This document shows positions 23,429 through 30,833 of a stretch of 64,000 bases of DNA, one piece after another. The notes below the pieces were generated by a model that was given only the letters and a program-made list of their open reading frames with translations, did not search any database and was not told where the DNA came from. This DNA is from CAZYSK01 sp964649415 (GTDB lineage Bacteria; Chloroflexota; Anaerolineae; B4-G1). The stretch spans positions 1 to 64,000 of the forward strand of contig CAZYSK010000025.1 in assembly GCA_964649415.1 (NCBI GenBank). The letters are read 5' to 3'. Numbering within the stretch: the first letter of the stretch is position 1; each line of letters begins with the position of its first letter. The position numbers and the translations under genes are program-made.

Positions 23429-23959
23429 ATGGCTACGACCGCCAAATCCCGCTCCACCGGCACGACGCTGACCGGCACGATTCTGAGCATCATCCTGACC
23501 ACGGCAGCGCTGGGGGCGAGCTACGGCCTGGGTGGCCGCTGGGCCGGGATGCTTGCGATCTTGAGCGTGGGCCTCGTCTGGCTGCTGGCGCAGTGGCGCG
23601 ACTGGGGTTGGATAGCCTCCCTGGCGCTGGTTTTCTCCGTAGGGGCGGCGGTCTTCGGGCTGTGGCTGGGGATGAGGACCGGGTGGATGCTGTGCGCCGT
23701 GGGGGCGGCGCTCTCTGCATGGGACCTGGATCATTTCGCTCAGCGTTTGCGCTCGGTGGGGCGGGTCGAGGGGCAACGAGCGTTGGAACGGCGACACCTG
23801 CAGCGGCTGCTGGTTGTGGACGCGCTGGGACTCCTCCTCGCCGCGCTGGCCACCGCGCTCCGGCTCAGGTTGGGCTTCGGCGCAGCGCTCCTCTTGGGTG
23901 GGCTTGCCGTTCTGGGGCTCAGCCGCGTGATCGGGTTCCTGCGACGCCAACATACTTGA
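23429..23959 (+). CDS. Uncharacterised small membrane protein
   Basis: 176 aa with about five hydrophobic helices and a short charged loop (HFAQRLRSVGRVEGQRALERR) near residue 105-125. It lies 46 nt after the DUF58 gene on the same strand and is probably the last gene of the operon. No family was recognised. Confidence 0.7.
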   Translation: MATTAKSRSTGTTLTGTILSIILTTAALGASYGLGGRWAGMLAILSVGLVWLLAQWRDWGWIASLALVFSVGAAVFGLWLGMRTGWMLCAVGAALSAWDLDHFAQRLRSVGRVEGQRALERRHLQRLLVVDALGLLLAALATALRLRLGFGAALLLGGLAVLGLSRVIGFLRRQHT

Positions 23960-24074
23960 GCGCCGTTGCTCGTCGCGGCGATGCTCGCAGCAGGCGCTTC
24001 AGCGCCGTCCTGACCAGCCTGACCCGGCGGGAGATTCGCCCCGTGGCCATCGGGTGGTTTGGCTTGGGACCGCT

Positions 24075-24091
24075 CGGATTGGAACAATCCG
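24075..24091. repeat. Family C palindrome
   Basis: CGGATTG-GAA-CAATCCG between the membrane-protein gene and the alpha-galactosidase gene. Exact copies are at 19335-19351 (as TTC loop) and 48437-48453. Confidence 0.75.
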
Positions 24092-24122
24092 CAGCATCCC
24101 TGCTCGCTCTTCTGGCGGCCAT

Positions 24123-24150
24123 TTGCGCAGTGGCCATTGGGTGGTATCAT
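24123..24150 (+). promoter_or_regulatory. Candidate promoter for the alpha-galactosidase gene
   Basis: TTGCGC at 24123-24128, 16-nt spacer, TATCAT at 24145-24150. The leader would be ~85 nt. Confidence 0.4.
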
Positions 24151-24242
24151 AGCTGTTACACCGCGCCCCCGCGACGTTGGAGGCAGGAGACTTCTGACTT
24201 CGCCTGGCGGGGGACAGTGCAAATCCGACTTAGGAGGTCATT

Positions 24243-25568
24243 GTGAGCAAAATCGCTTTCATCGGTGCAGGGAGCCTGGGATTCACGCGCGGCCTGGCGC
24301 GTGATATGCTCACCTTCCCCCTGCTCCAGGACGCCACGTTGGCATTGATGGACATTGACGCCGAGCGCCTCGAATTCTCCCAGAGGGCCGTCCAGCGCAT
24401 CGTCGATATGGGCAACTACCCGGCCAAGGTCGAGGCGACACTGGACCGTGCGGAGGCGCTGGAAGGGGCCGACGCGGTACTGTGCACCATTCTGGCCGGC
24501 GGCACCGACGTGTGGCGGCACGACATCGAGATCCCCAAGAAGTACGGCGTGGACACCAACATCGGCGACACGCGCGGCCCCTCGGGCATCTTCCGCGCGC
24601 TGCGCACCATCCCGGTGATGCTGGACATCGTCAAGGACATAGAGCGCTACTGCCCAGACGCCATCTTCCTGAACTACACCAACCCCATGGCCATGCTGTG
24701 CCGGGCGATGCAGCGTGAGTCCTTCGTCCGCACCACAGGCTTGTGTCACAGCGTACAGGGCACGGCCATGATGCTGGCCCGGTGGATCGGCGCACCGTTC
24801 GAGGAAATCACCTACACCTGCGCGGGCATCAACCATCAGGCCTGGTATCTCAAGTACGAATGGAACGGCAAGGACGCCTATCCACTGATCCGCGAGGCAG
24901 TGCAGAAGCCCGAGATCTACAACGAGGAGATCGTGCGGAACGAGATGTTCCTGCACCTGGACTACTACGTCACCGAATCCAGCGGGCACAACTCGGAGTA
25001 TAACTGGTGGTTCCGCAAACGCCCCGACCTGATCGAGAAGTACTGCACCCACGGCACGGGCTGGAATCCGGGCGAGTACGCCTATATCCTCAAAGAGTAC
25101 CAGAAGAAGGAGAACACCTGGAAGGACGAGGCCAGGAAGTGGTTCGCCGAGGACACCCCGATCAGCCTGGAGCGCGGGCACGAGTACGCGGCCTACATCA
25201 TCAACGCCTGGCAGGGCGGCGAGATCTTCCACTTCAACGGCAACGTGCCCAACACCGGCCTGATCACCAACCTGCCGCAGGGTGCTTGCGTGGAGGTTCC
25301 GGTCTTCGTGGATAAGGCCGGCTTCCACCCGGTCCACGTGGGCGCGCTTCCGCCACAATGCGCGGCACTGACGAACCTGAGCTCCATCATCGAGGAGATG
25401 GCGGTCGAGGCGGCGCTGACCGGCGACCCGCGCCTGGTCTTCCAGGCCATCGCCCACGATCCATTGACCGCTGCGGTCCTCTCGCTGGCCGAGATCAAGG
25501 ACATGGTCAACGAGATGTTCCGGCAGAATCAGGACTACCTGCCGCAGTTCACGCATTTTGACGTGTAG
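24243..25568 (+). CDS. GH4 alpha-galactosidase/glucosidase
   Basis: 441 aa. The NAD-binding start SKIAFIGAGSLGFTRGLARD, TNPMAMLCRAM, GLCHSVQGTAMMLA (metal-ligand Cys-His in the alpha-galactosidase style C-H-S) and CAGINHQAWYLKYEW are hallmarks of the MelA/alpha-galactosidase and alpha-glucosidase branch of GH4. It needs NAD+ and a divalent metal. TTAGGAGG at 24231-24238 selects GTG 24243. Unlike the GH4 gene at 15097 this copy has no insertions, which helps show what the normal length is. Confidence 0.92.
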   Translation: MSKIAFIGAGSLGFTRGLARDMLTFPLLQDATLALMDIDAERLEFSQRAVQRIVDMGNYPAKVEATLDRAEALEGADAVLCTILAGGTDVWRHDIEIPKKYGVDTNIGDTRGPSGIFRALRTIPVMLDIVKDIERYCPDAIFLNYTNPMAMLCRAMQRESFVRTTGLCHSVQGTAMMLARWIGAPFEEITYTCAGINHQAWYLKYEWNGKDAYPLIREAVQKPEIYNEEIVRNEMFLHLDYYVTESSGHNSEYNWWFRKRPDLIEKYCTHGTGWNPGEYAYILKEYQKKENTWKDEARKWFAEDTPISLERGHEYAAYIINAWQGGEIFHFNGNVPNTGLITNLPQGACVEVPVFVDKAGFHPVHVGALPPQCAALTNLSSIIEEMAVEAALTGDPRLVFQAIAHDPLTAAVLSLAEIKDMVNEMFRQNQDYLPQFTHFDV

Positions 25569-25593
25569 GAACCAGTTTTTTAGACGATGATCG

Positions 25594-26772
25594 ATGCGGG
25601 AGATAGCGACTGATCTGGCTCGTTGGCTGGCGGCCGGTGAGCGGGTTGCGCTGGCGACGGTGGTGTGGGCGCAAGGCTCGTCCCCCCGGCCGCCGGGCGC
25701 TCGCCTGGCGCTGACCGCCTCCGGCCACATGGCCGGATCGGTCAGCGGCGGCTGCGTGGAAGGCACGGTCTTCGCGGAGGCGCAGGAGGTGCTCGCTAGC
25801 GGGCAGCCGAAGCGCCTCCGCTACAGTGCCTCCGACGAGAGCGGTTGGGAGGTCGGCCTGGCCTGCGGGGGCACCATCGAGGTCTACGTTGAGCCGCTGG
25901 CGGACATCCATTGCCGCGTGCTGGAGGCGGTAGAGGCGGAGGAGACCATCGCGCTGGCGACGCGCCTGGGCCGTTCAACTATCCCTGCGGAGGCGAATGT
26001 CGCCACTGCCGATGCAGACCGCAGACGGCACTCCGGCATAGACCTGACAGGTTTCGGTACGGATGTACCCATCCGCCCTGTCAGGTCTACGAACGGTCGG
26101 GGGCAGACAGTCGGCGGCCACCTGCTCGCCTGGCCCGACGGCCGCCTGGAGGGCGACGGCTCCCTGGCCCCCTTGCTGACCCTGCTGTTCCCCGGCCCGG
26201 CCGCCGACCTGCATCGAGACCCCGAAGGGGACGTGTTCCTCGAGGTCATCACCCCACCGCCGACGCTGGTCATCGTCGGCGCGGTGCATATCGCCGCGCC
26301 GCTCGTCACCCTGGCGCAGGCGCTGGGCTTCCACGTCCGCCTGATAGACGCGCGGCGGGCCTTCGCCACCCGGGATCGGTTTCCCACCGTGGACGACCTG
26401 GTGATCGCCTGGCCCCAGGACGCGCTACACGCCGACAAGCTCGGACCACATCACGCGGTCGTGGTCCTGACCCACGATCCCAAGTTCGACGTGCCGGCGT
26501 TGCAGATTGCGCTTCGCAGCCAGGCGAGCTACGTCGGCCTCATCGGTTCTCGCACCACGCAGGCAAAGCGCCGCGCCGCGCTGCGCGAGGCGGGCTTCGG
26601 CGAGGCCGAGGTAGCACGCATCCACGGCCCGGTGGGGCTTGACCTGGGTGGACGGGAGCCGGCCGAGATCGCGCTGGCGATCCTGGCCGAGGTCGTCGCC
26701 GTGCAGCATGGCCGCTCGGGCGGGATGCTGAGCGACAAGGGCAAGGATGCAGGGGAGCCGGTCAGCACATGA
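25594..26772 (+). CDS. XdhC/CoxI-family protein with an in-frame palindromic insertion
   Basis: 392 aa. XdhC-type proteins load the sulfurated molybdenum cofactor into molybdo-hydroxylases. The N-terminal domain shows VVWAQGSSPRPPGARL and SVSGGCVEG; the C-terminal Rossmann domain has VIVGAVHIAAPL and YVGLIGSRTTQAKRRAALRE. Between them, near residues 135-168, lie extra residues (DADRRRHSGIDLTGFGTDVP and following) that derive from a palindromic repeat. No molybdo-hydroxylase gene is nearby in this window. The stop overlaps the next start (ATGA). Confidence 0.88.
   Translation: MREIATDLARWLAAGERVALATVVWAQGSSPRPPGARLALTASGHMAGSVSGGCVEGTVFAEAQEVLASGQPKRLRYSASDESGWEVGLACGGTIEVYVEPLADIHCRVLEAVEAEETIALATRLGRSTIPAEANVATADADRRRHSGIDLTGFGTDVPIRPVRSTNGRGQTVGGHLLAWPDGRLEGDGSLAPLLTLLFPGPAADLHRDPEGDVFLEVITPPPTLVIVGAVHIAAPLVTLAQALGFHVRLIDARRAFATRDRFPTVDDLVIAWPQDALHADKLGPHHAVVVLTHDPKFDVPALQIALRSQASYVGLIGSRTTQAKRRAALREAGFGEAEVARIHGPVGLDLGGREPAEIALAILAEVVAVQHGRSGGMLSDKGKDAGEPVST
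26011..26088. repeat. Palindromic repeat (families E tail and D) inside the xdhC-like gene
   Basis: GACGGCACTCCGGCA, related to the family E tail, then family D arms AGACCTGACAGG (26040-26051) and CCTGTCAGGTCT (26077-26088), perfect over 12 nt. The loop holds a second palindrome GGATG-TACC-CATCC (26061-26074). The gene's frame stays open. Confidence 0.88.
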
Positions 26773-28331
26773 AGCGGGCAATCGCGGGCGCGCTCCCCCG
26801 GCTGCTGTTCCTCGCCGCCGCCGTCGCTGCCGTCAGCCCCGTGATTCTGGCCTGCCTCTACCCCGCCGGACCTGACTTCCTCCACGTGCGCTTCAACTCC
26901 TGGTTCGTCTTCGTCCTGGGCGCGTTGACGCTGGCGCTCGACGGGGTCGCCGGCTATCTGTGGTGGCGGCTGCGCAGGACGGACCGCGCGCTCACGGACC
27001 TGGCGGCTCAGCCCCTGCGGGGGGACATCCCGTCTATCGCCGGGCACAAACACCTGGATCGGGCCGAATTCCTCTCTCTCCTTCAGATCCTGTTCAGCCA
27101 CCCTTCCTATGCGAAGGGAAGCGCAGCGGCTCCTGCGGACGTCAAGTACGTGCAGGTGGAGCCCCTGCCGGGCGGGCACGGAGGCAGCGCGACCGTGCTG
27201 GCCAGGCTGCGGCGCGAGCAAAGCAGTGCTCCCTTACCACAGTCCCTTGTGGTCAAACTGGGCCAGAAGCGGGAGATGGCCGGCGAGCACGACAAGTTCC
27301 AGACGTACGTTCGCTGGCATCTCCCTGGCGCGGCCCGCTTCGTCCGGTACGCCGAGTGGGAGGATTTCGCCGCCATCGCCTACGAGTTCGTAGGTCTGGA
27401 CCCAGATCACGATATACAGAGCCTGCTTCAGTTCTACGAAGGCCACACGCCCGCCGAGGTGTCGGAGTTGATCGGCGAGGTCTACGGGCACCTCGCCCGG
27501 GCCTGGTACAGATCCGGGCGAACGGAGCCCACGGACCTATACCAAGAATACGACCTGCTACGGGTGAAGCGAGAGCGCATCATCGAGCACGTGGAGCGGC
27601 TGGTGGACGAGGACGACCGCTACCGCCGCAACTTCACCGTCGCGCGGCAGGAGCTCCAGCGCAGCCTGAGGCCCGGCTTCTGTCCTGCGCTGGACATCCC
27701 CTGGCGCGACCCCGTGGCGTTCCTCCGCACCTGGCCCAAGCAGGACCTGACCATTCCCATCCACCGCTCGACCGTCCATGGCGACCTGCACGCCCGGAAC
27801 GTGTTGGTGGAGATCGAAGGGGGTGGGCAACGGCACGCCTGGTTCATCGACTTCTCCCACACCGGCAACGGCCTGTCGCAGGATCGGACCCGCGAAGCGG
27901 AGCGGGACGGCACGCTCCCGGGCCCAGACGCAGGGCACACACTGCGGGATTTCTGCCGCCTCGAGGCGGACGTCAAGTTCGTCCTGACCCGGCTGTGCGA
28001 CGGGGATGACCTGGGGCTGGCCGTTGCGTTCGAGCGGGAGTTGATCAGGCGTGGCATGGCATTGCCCGAGTGGCAAGTGGCGCTGCCAAGCGTCGAGGCC
28101 CTGGCGGACGAGCGCTTCAAGAAAGCGTGGCACGCCATCCGGGAGATCCGCCGCCGCGCCTCCACGTACCTGGTCAACGTGGGCGATCTACGGCCCTATC
28201 ACCTGAGCCTCCTCCACGCGACGCTGCCCATCGTCTACTATCACCGCGATCAGTTCGACAGCGAGGCGTGCGAACGGCAGCAGAAACGGTGCGCGCTGCT
28301 CTCGGCTGGCATGCTGTGCAGCCAGCTCTAG
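26769..28331 (+). CDS. Membrane-anchored phosphotransferase-fold protein (TCAD9-like)
   Basis: 520 aa. Two N-terminal membrane helices (~10-35 and ~45-65) precede a cytoplasmic domain with choline/aminoglycoside-kinase-like landmarks. LVVKLGQKREMAGEHDKF gives a possible ATP Lys and Glu, STVHGDLHARNVLVEIEG the catalytic HGDLHxxN loop, and WFIDFSHTGNG a DFG-like metal Asp. Residue pattern and length resemble 'ternary complex associated domain 9' proteins of predicted bacterial conflict systems; this is from memory and unverified. Start overlaps the XdhC stop. It converges, 7 bp apart, with a STAND-like ATPase gene. Confidence 0.7.
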   Translation: MKRAIAGALPRLLFLAAAVAAVSPVILACLYPAGPDFLHVRFNSWFVFVLGALTLALDGVAGYLWWRLRRTDRALTDLAAQPLRGDIPSIAGHKHLDRAEFLSLLQILFSHPSYAKGSAAAPADVKYVQVEPLPGGHGGSATVLARLRREQSSAPLPQSLVVKLGQKREMAGEHDKFQTYVRWHLPGAARFVRYAEWEDFAAIAYEFVGLDPDHDIQSLLQFYEGHTPAEVSELIGEVYGHLARAWYRSGRTEPTDLYQEYDLLRVKRERIIEHVERLVDEDDRYRRNFTVARQELQRSLRPGFCPALDIPWRDPVAFLRTWPKQDLTIPIHRSTVHGDLHARNVLVEIEGGGQRHAWFIDFSHTGNGLSQDRTREAERDGTLPGPDAGHTLRDFCRLEADVKFVLTRLCDGDDLGLAVAFERELIRRGMALPEWQVALPSVEALADERFKKAWHAIREIRRRASTYLVNVGDLRPYHLSLLHATLPIVYYHRDQFDSEACERQQKRCALLSAGMLCSQL

Positions 28332-28338
28332 GTGTGCC

Positions 28339-29784
28339 TCATTTGAACCGATAGCCCACGTCCCGCACAGTCTCCACGCACGTGTACGTATCGTCGCCGG
28401 TCATCCGCCGCACGCAGGGGTCCAGCCGTCCCCTCAGCCGCTTGACCAGTTGCGACAGGGCGGCGTTGGTGACGCCGGCCGCTTCGTCTCCGTAGACCTG
28501 TAAGATAATGTCGTCGGCGGGGATAGCCTGCCCCCGTCCCGCCGTCAATGCCAGCAGCAACGCGAACAGCTTGGGAGAGAGCGTCACGGACTGCTCCCCC
28601 ATCGCGGTCTCGACACGCGCTCGATTCGGGAACACCGCCGTGATGCGAACCGTGCCCACACCGGGGGATTGGCATTCGTCCACGTAGACTTCGAACAAGG
28701 GGCAGAATACGCGCACGCCGGATGCGCCCATGGGCGCACCTCCCCCGGTGACGAGTATCCCGCACCGTTCCAGGGCCGCCACGCGCTCGGCGTCCGCCGA
28801 TCGGAGCAGAGGGGCACCTGTAGCCGCTTTGAGCACCACCGCCTGCTCCGCCGCCGTCAGATCGCCCCACAGATCATCGCACAAGTTCTTGACCTTGCCC
28901 GACCGGAGCAACTGCCGGGCCATCTCCCGGTCCGGCAGGCCCCCATCATCCGTATAAGGTCGCGATTCCGATGGCGCACCGCCGCTCCTACAAAGGCGCC
29001 ATTCCGATGGCGCACCGTCGTCCCTACCAAGGCGCCATTCCGATGGCGCGGAGCCCACCTTCCCGCTGCCCAGCAGTTCGGCCGCGTTTTTCAGGAAGCC
29101 CGGATGCCCACCGGTGCACGCGATCAGGCTCTCTCGCTGCCCCGGGCCGAAGGTGCAGCCCAGCCGGGCCTCGTCGCGCTGGACGGACTCCAGTGCGTCC
29201 TTGTGGCTCAGAGGCCCGATAGCACATCCGTCGTCCATCAGGTCCTGGAGTTCGTACAGGGGGGGCAGCGGCCTGCGGGTGGCGAACACGTAAGATAGGT
29301 TAGCCCGGGGCCGGACGTTTCTGAGGTGGAACAGGTAGTTGAAGAACGGCCTGCCAAGCGCGGCCGCGGCCTGATCGAAGTAATCCAGGACCAGCACCAG
29401 GGCCAGGCTTGGCTCCACGCCGAGGATCTGCTCCCTCAACGCCCGGCGGATACCGGAGGGGGCGTGCGGCATCCCGGCATCGTCCGTGGTGAGGCCCTCG
29501 CGGTTCATCTGGGCCACCACCTCCGTCAGAAGCTCGGCCTCGTCTCCCTCGGCCAGGCCCGCGCAGTCCACGTGGACCAAGGCGGTGTCCTTCGCCCGCT
29601 CTTTCAGGTAGCGCGGTCCGACCTGAGGGTGGGAGACGATGAAGCGCACGACGTTGGACTTCCCCATGCCAGCCAGCCCCGTGATGGAGATACTGCGCAG
29701 TCTGTATACGGCATCCATGATCTGCCGGACTTCGGCTTCCCGGTAGTCAGTGGGGAAACGGGCCTCTTTGTACGTCGGCGGCAT
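28339..29784 (-). CDS. STAND/AAA-type ATPase with C-terminal winged helix and three repeat-derived 12-aa units
   Basis: 481 aa. Walker A is SITGLAGMGKSNVVRF (Lys42), Walker B LVLVLDYFD near residue 130, and FATRRPLPPLYELQDL a sensor-like segment. The C terminus (residues ~365-481) is an OmpR-like winged helix ending in ETVRDVGYRFK. Such fusions act as signal-sensing switches or transcription regulators. Between the two parts, residues ~247-282, lie three tandem 12-residue units APSEWRLGRDDG, APSEWRLCRSGG and APSESRPYTDDG encoded by family A DNA. AGGAGACGCGC precedes the ATG. Convergent partner: the phosphotransferase-fold protein. Confidence 0.82.
   Translation of the reverse strand: MPPTYKEARFPTDYREAEVRQIMDAVYRLRSISITGLAGMGKSNVVRFIVSHPQVGPRYLKERAKDTALVHVDCAGLAEGDEAELLTEVVAQMNREGLTTDDAGMPHAPSGIRRALREQILGVEPSLALVLVLDYFDQAAAALGRPFFNYLFHLRNVRPRANLSYVFATRRPLPPLYELQDLMDDGCAIGPLSHKDALESVQRDEARLGCTFGPGQRESLIACTGGHPGFLKNAAELLGSGKVGSAPSEWRLGRDDGAPSEWRLCRSGGAPSESRPYTDDGGLPDREMARQLLRSGKVKNLCDDLWGDLTAAEQAVVLKAATGAPLLRSADAERVAALERCGILVTGGGAPMGASGVRVFCPLFEVYVDECQSPGVGTVRITAVFPNRARVETAMGEQSVTLSPKLFALLLALTAGRGQAIPADDIILQVYGDEAAGVTNAALSQLVKRLRGRLDPCVRRMTGDDTYTCVETVRDVGYRFK
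28959..29053. repeat. Family A elements, about three tandem 36-bp units, inside the STAND-ATPase gene
   Basis: GGCGCCATTCCGATGGCGC occurs twice (28996 and 29031 areas) and the variant CGCGATTCCGATGGCGC once (28961 area). Spacers of the CACCGTCGTCCCTACCAA type lie between. Minus-strand translation gives APSEWRL-type repeats, the same frame as in the kinase HAMP copy. Confidence 0.9.
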
Positions 29785-29818
29785 GCGCGTCTCCTATGTG
29801 TGGTTCGGATCTGTGGAC

Positions 29819-29824
29819 ATTATA
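29819..29824 (-). promoter_or_regulatory. -10 box for the STAND-ATPase gene
   Basis: TATAAT on the minus strand, about 35 nt before the start codon. The -35 region (CCCAAA at 17-nt spacing) is poor, so an activator may be needed. Confidence 0.4.
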
Positions 29825-29942
29825 GCACATTTCTGGAGCATTTTGGGAACCACAAGCGCTTTTCAACAACATTGTACCGCGTTTGTTGACAACAGTTGAC
29901 CGGTTGACCGATCCACGTCACGCAGCGCGCTCGCAATCGTGG

Positions 29943-29948
29943 TATAAT
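29943..29948 (+). promoter_or_regulatory. -10 box for the DUF6585 gene
   Basis: TATAAT about 60 nt before the start. No good -35 at the right spacing, but TTGAC occurs three times upstream (29885-29909: TTGACAACAGTTGACCGG and another TTGACC), which could be a protein-binding site. Confidence 0.4.
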
Positions 29949-30006
29949 CTCTCCAGTCATGAAGAAGAGCACAGCGACGTGCCAACCACAAGCAAAGGAG
30001 AGGAAA

Positions 30007-30774
30007 ATGTCCAGTACAAGCGCTCCCATCGCAGAACACACACGCAACACCGTCAAGCACTTATTGAGCCTGGTCGCGAGCGTTTTCGTCACTGCTATAG
30101 GTCTGCTCATGATCGTGGGTAGTATCGTGGCGGCCCTGTCAGGGGACCGGCAGGCGATCCTGTTTTTCGGCCTGGGCCTGGTCTACGCCGGTCCTGGCGC
30201 GTTCTGGTTCATCAGCACGATGCGCAAGCGCGATCTGCGCGTTGCCGTCTTCCCGGAAGGATTCTCTTACACCAAGGGGGGCAAGACGGAATTCATCGCC
30301 TGGGACGACGTCGAGACTGTCTGGCAAGCCATCACCCAGGTCCAAGGCACGTTCACCGTGCGCTCCTGCAAGATACAGCTCCGCGATGGCCGCAAGATCA
30401 GGTTCACCAACGCACTTCGCAACGTGGCAGAGCTGATCACCACCGTTCAGCGGGAGGCCACCTCCCGCATCCTGGGCCGCGCGCGGAAGGCATACCTTGC
30501 CGGCGAGACCATCTCTTTCGGCAAATTCGGCATCAGCAAGGCTGGCATTTCCCAGGGCAGCAGGACGCTCCCCTGGGAGCAGGTCTCGGGCGTGACGGTA
30601 GACAGGGGCGTGGTCACGATCAAGAAGGAAGGCAGATTGCTCAAATGGGCCTCCGCAAGAGTGTCCGAGATGTCCAACTTCTTCGTCTTCGCACATATGG
30701 CGGGATCGGCGGCATCCGGCAGCACCGACCTGGCATTGTTGGTGATGAGCATCCAGGAATCTGTCCAAAAGTGA
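30007..30774 (+). CDS. DUF6585-like membrane protein with PH-like domain
   Basis: 255 aa from ATG 30007, which has AAAGGAGAGG 5 nt upstream; an ATG at 29959 lacks a ribosome site. Two membrane helices lie near residues 20-40 and 50-70. A beta-rich cytoplasmic part follows (VAVFPEGFSYTKGGKTEFIA, WDDVETVWQAI, KIQLRDGRKIRF), then a second similar half. This pattern fits DUF6585 proteins, whose function is unknown. The WD40 lipoprotein gene follows 59 bp downstream on the same strand. Confidence 0.75.
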   Translation: MSSTSAPIAEHTRNTVKHLLSLVASVFVTAIGLLMIVGSIVAALSGDRQAILFFGLGLVYAGPGAFWFISTMRKRDLRVAVFPEGFSYTKGGKTEFIAWDDVETVWQAITQVQGTFTVRSCKIQLRDGRKIRFTNALRNVAELITTVQREATSRILGRARKAYLAGETISFGKFGISKAGISQGSRTLPWEQVSGVTVDRGVVTIKKEGRLLKWASARVSEMSNFFVFAHMAGSAASGSTDLALLVMSIQESVQK

Positions 30775-30833
30775 CTTCCCGGACACGGCCCATCGTCCAA
30801 CCGGCGCGTCACTGAGAGCAAGGAGACAAGTAG

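Noticed and set aside
29884..29910. Three TTGAC words as a -35 region of the DUF6585 gene
   Set aside because: They are 33 nt or more upstream of the TATAAT, too far to serve as -35; at most a regulator site.
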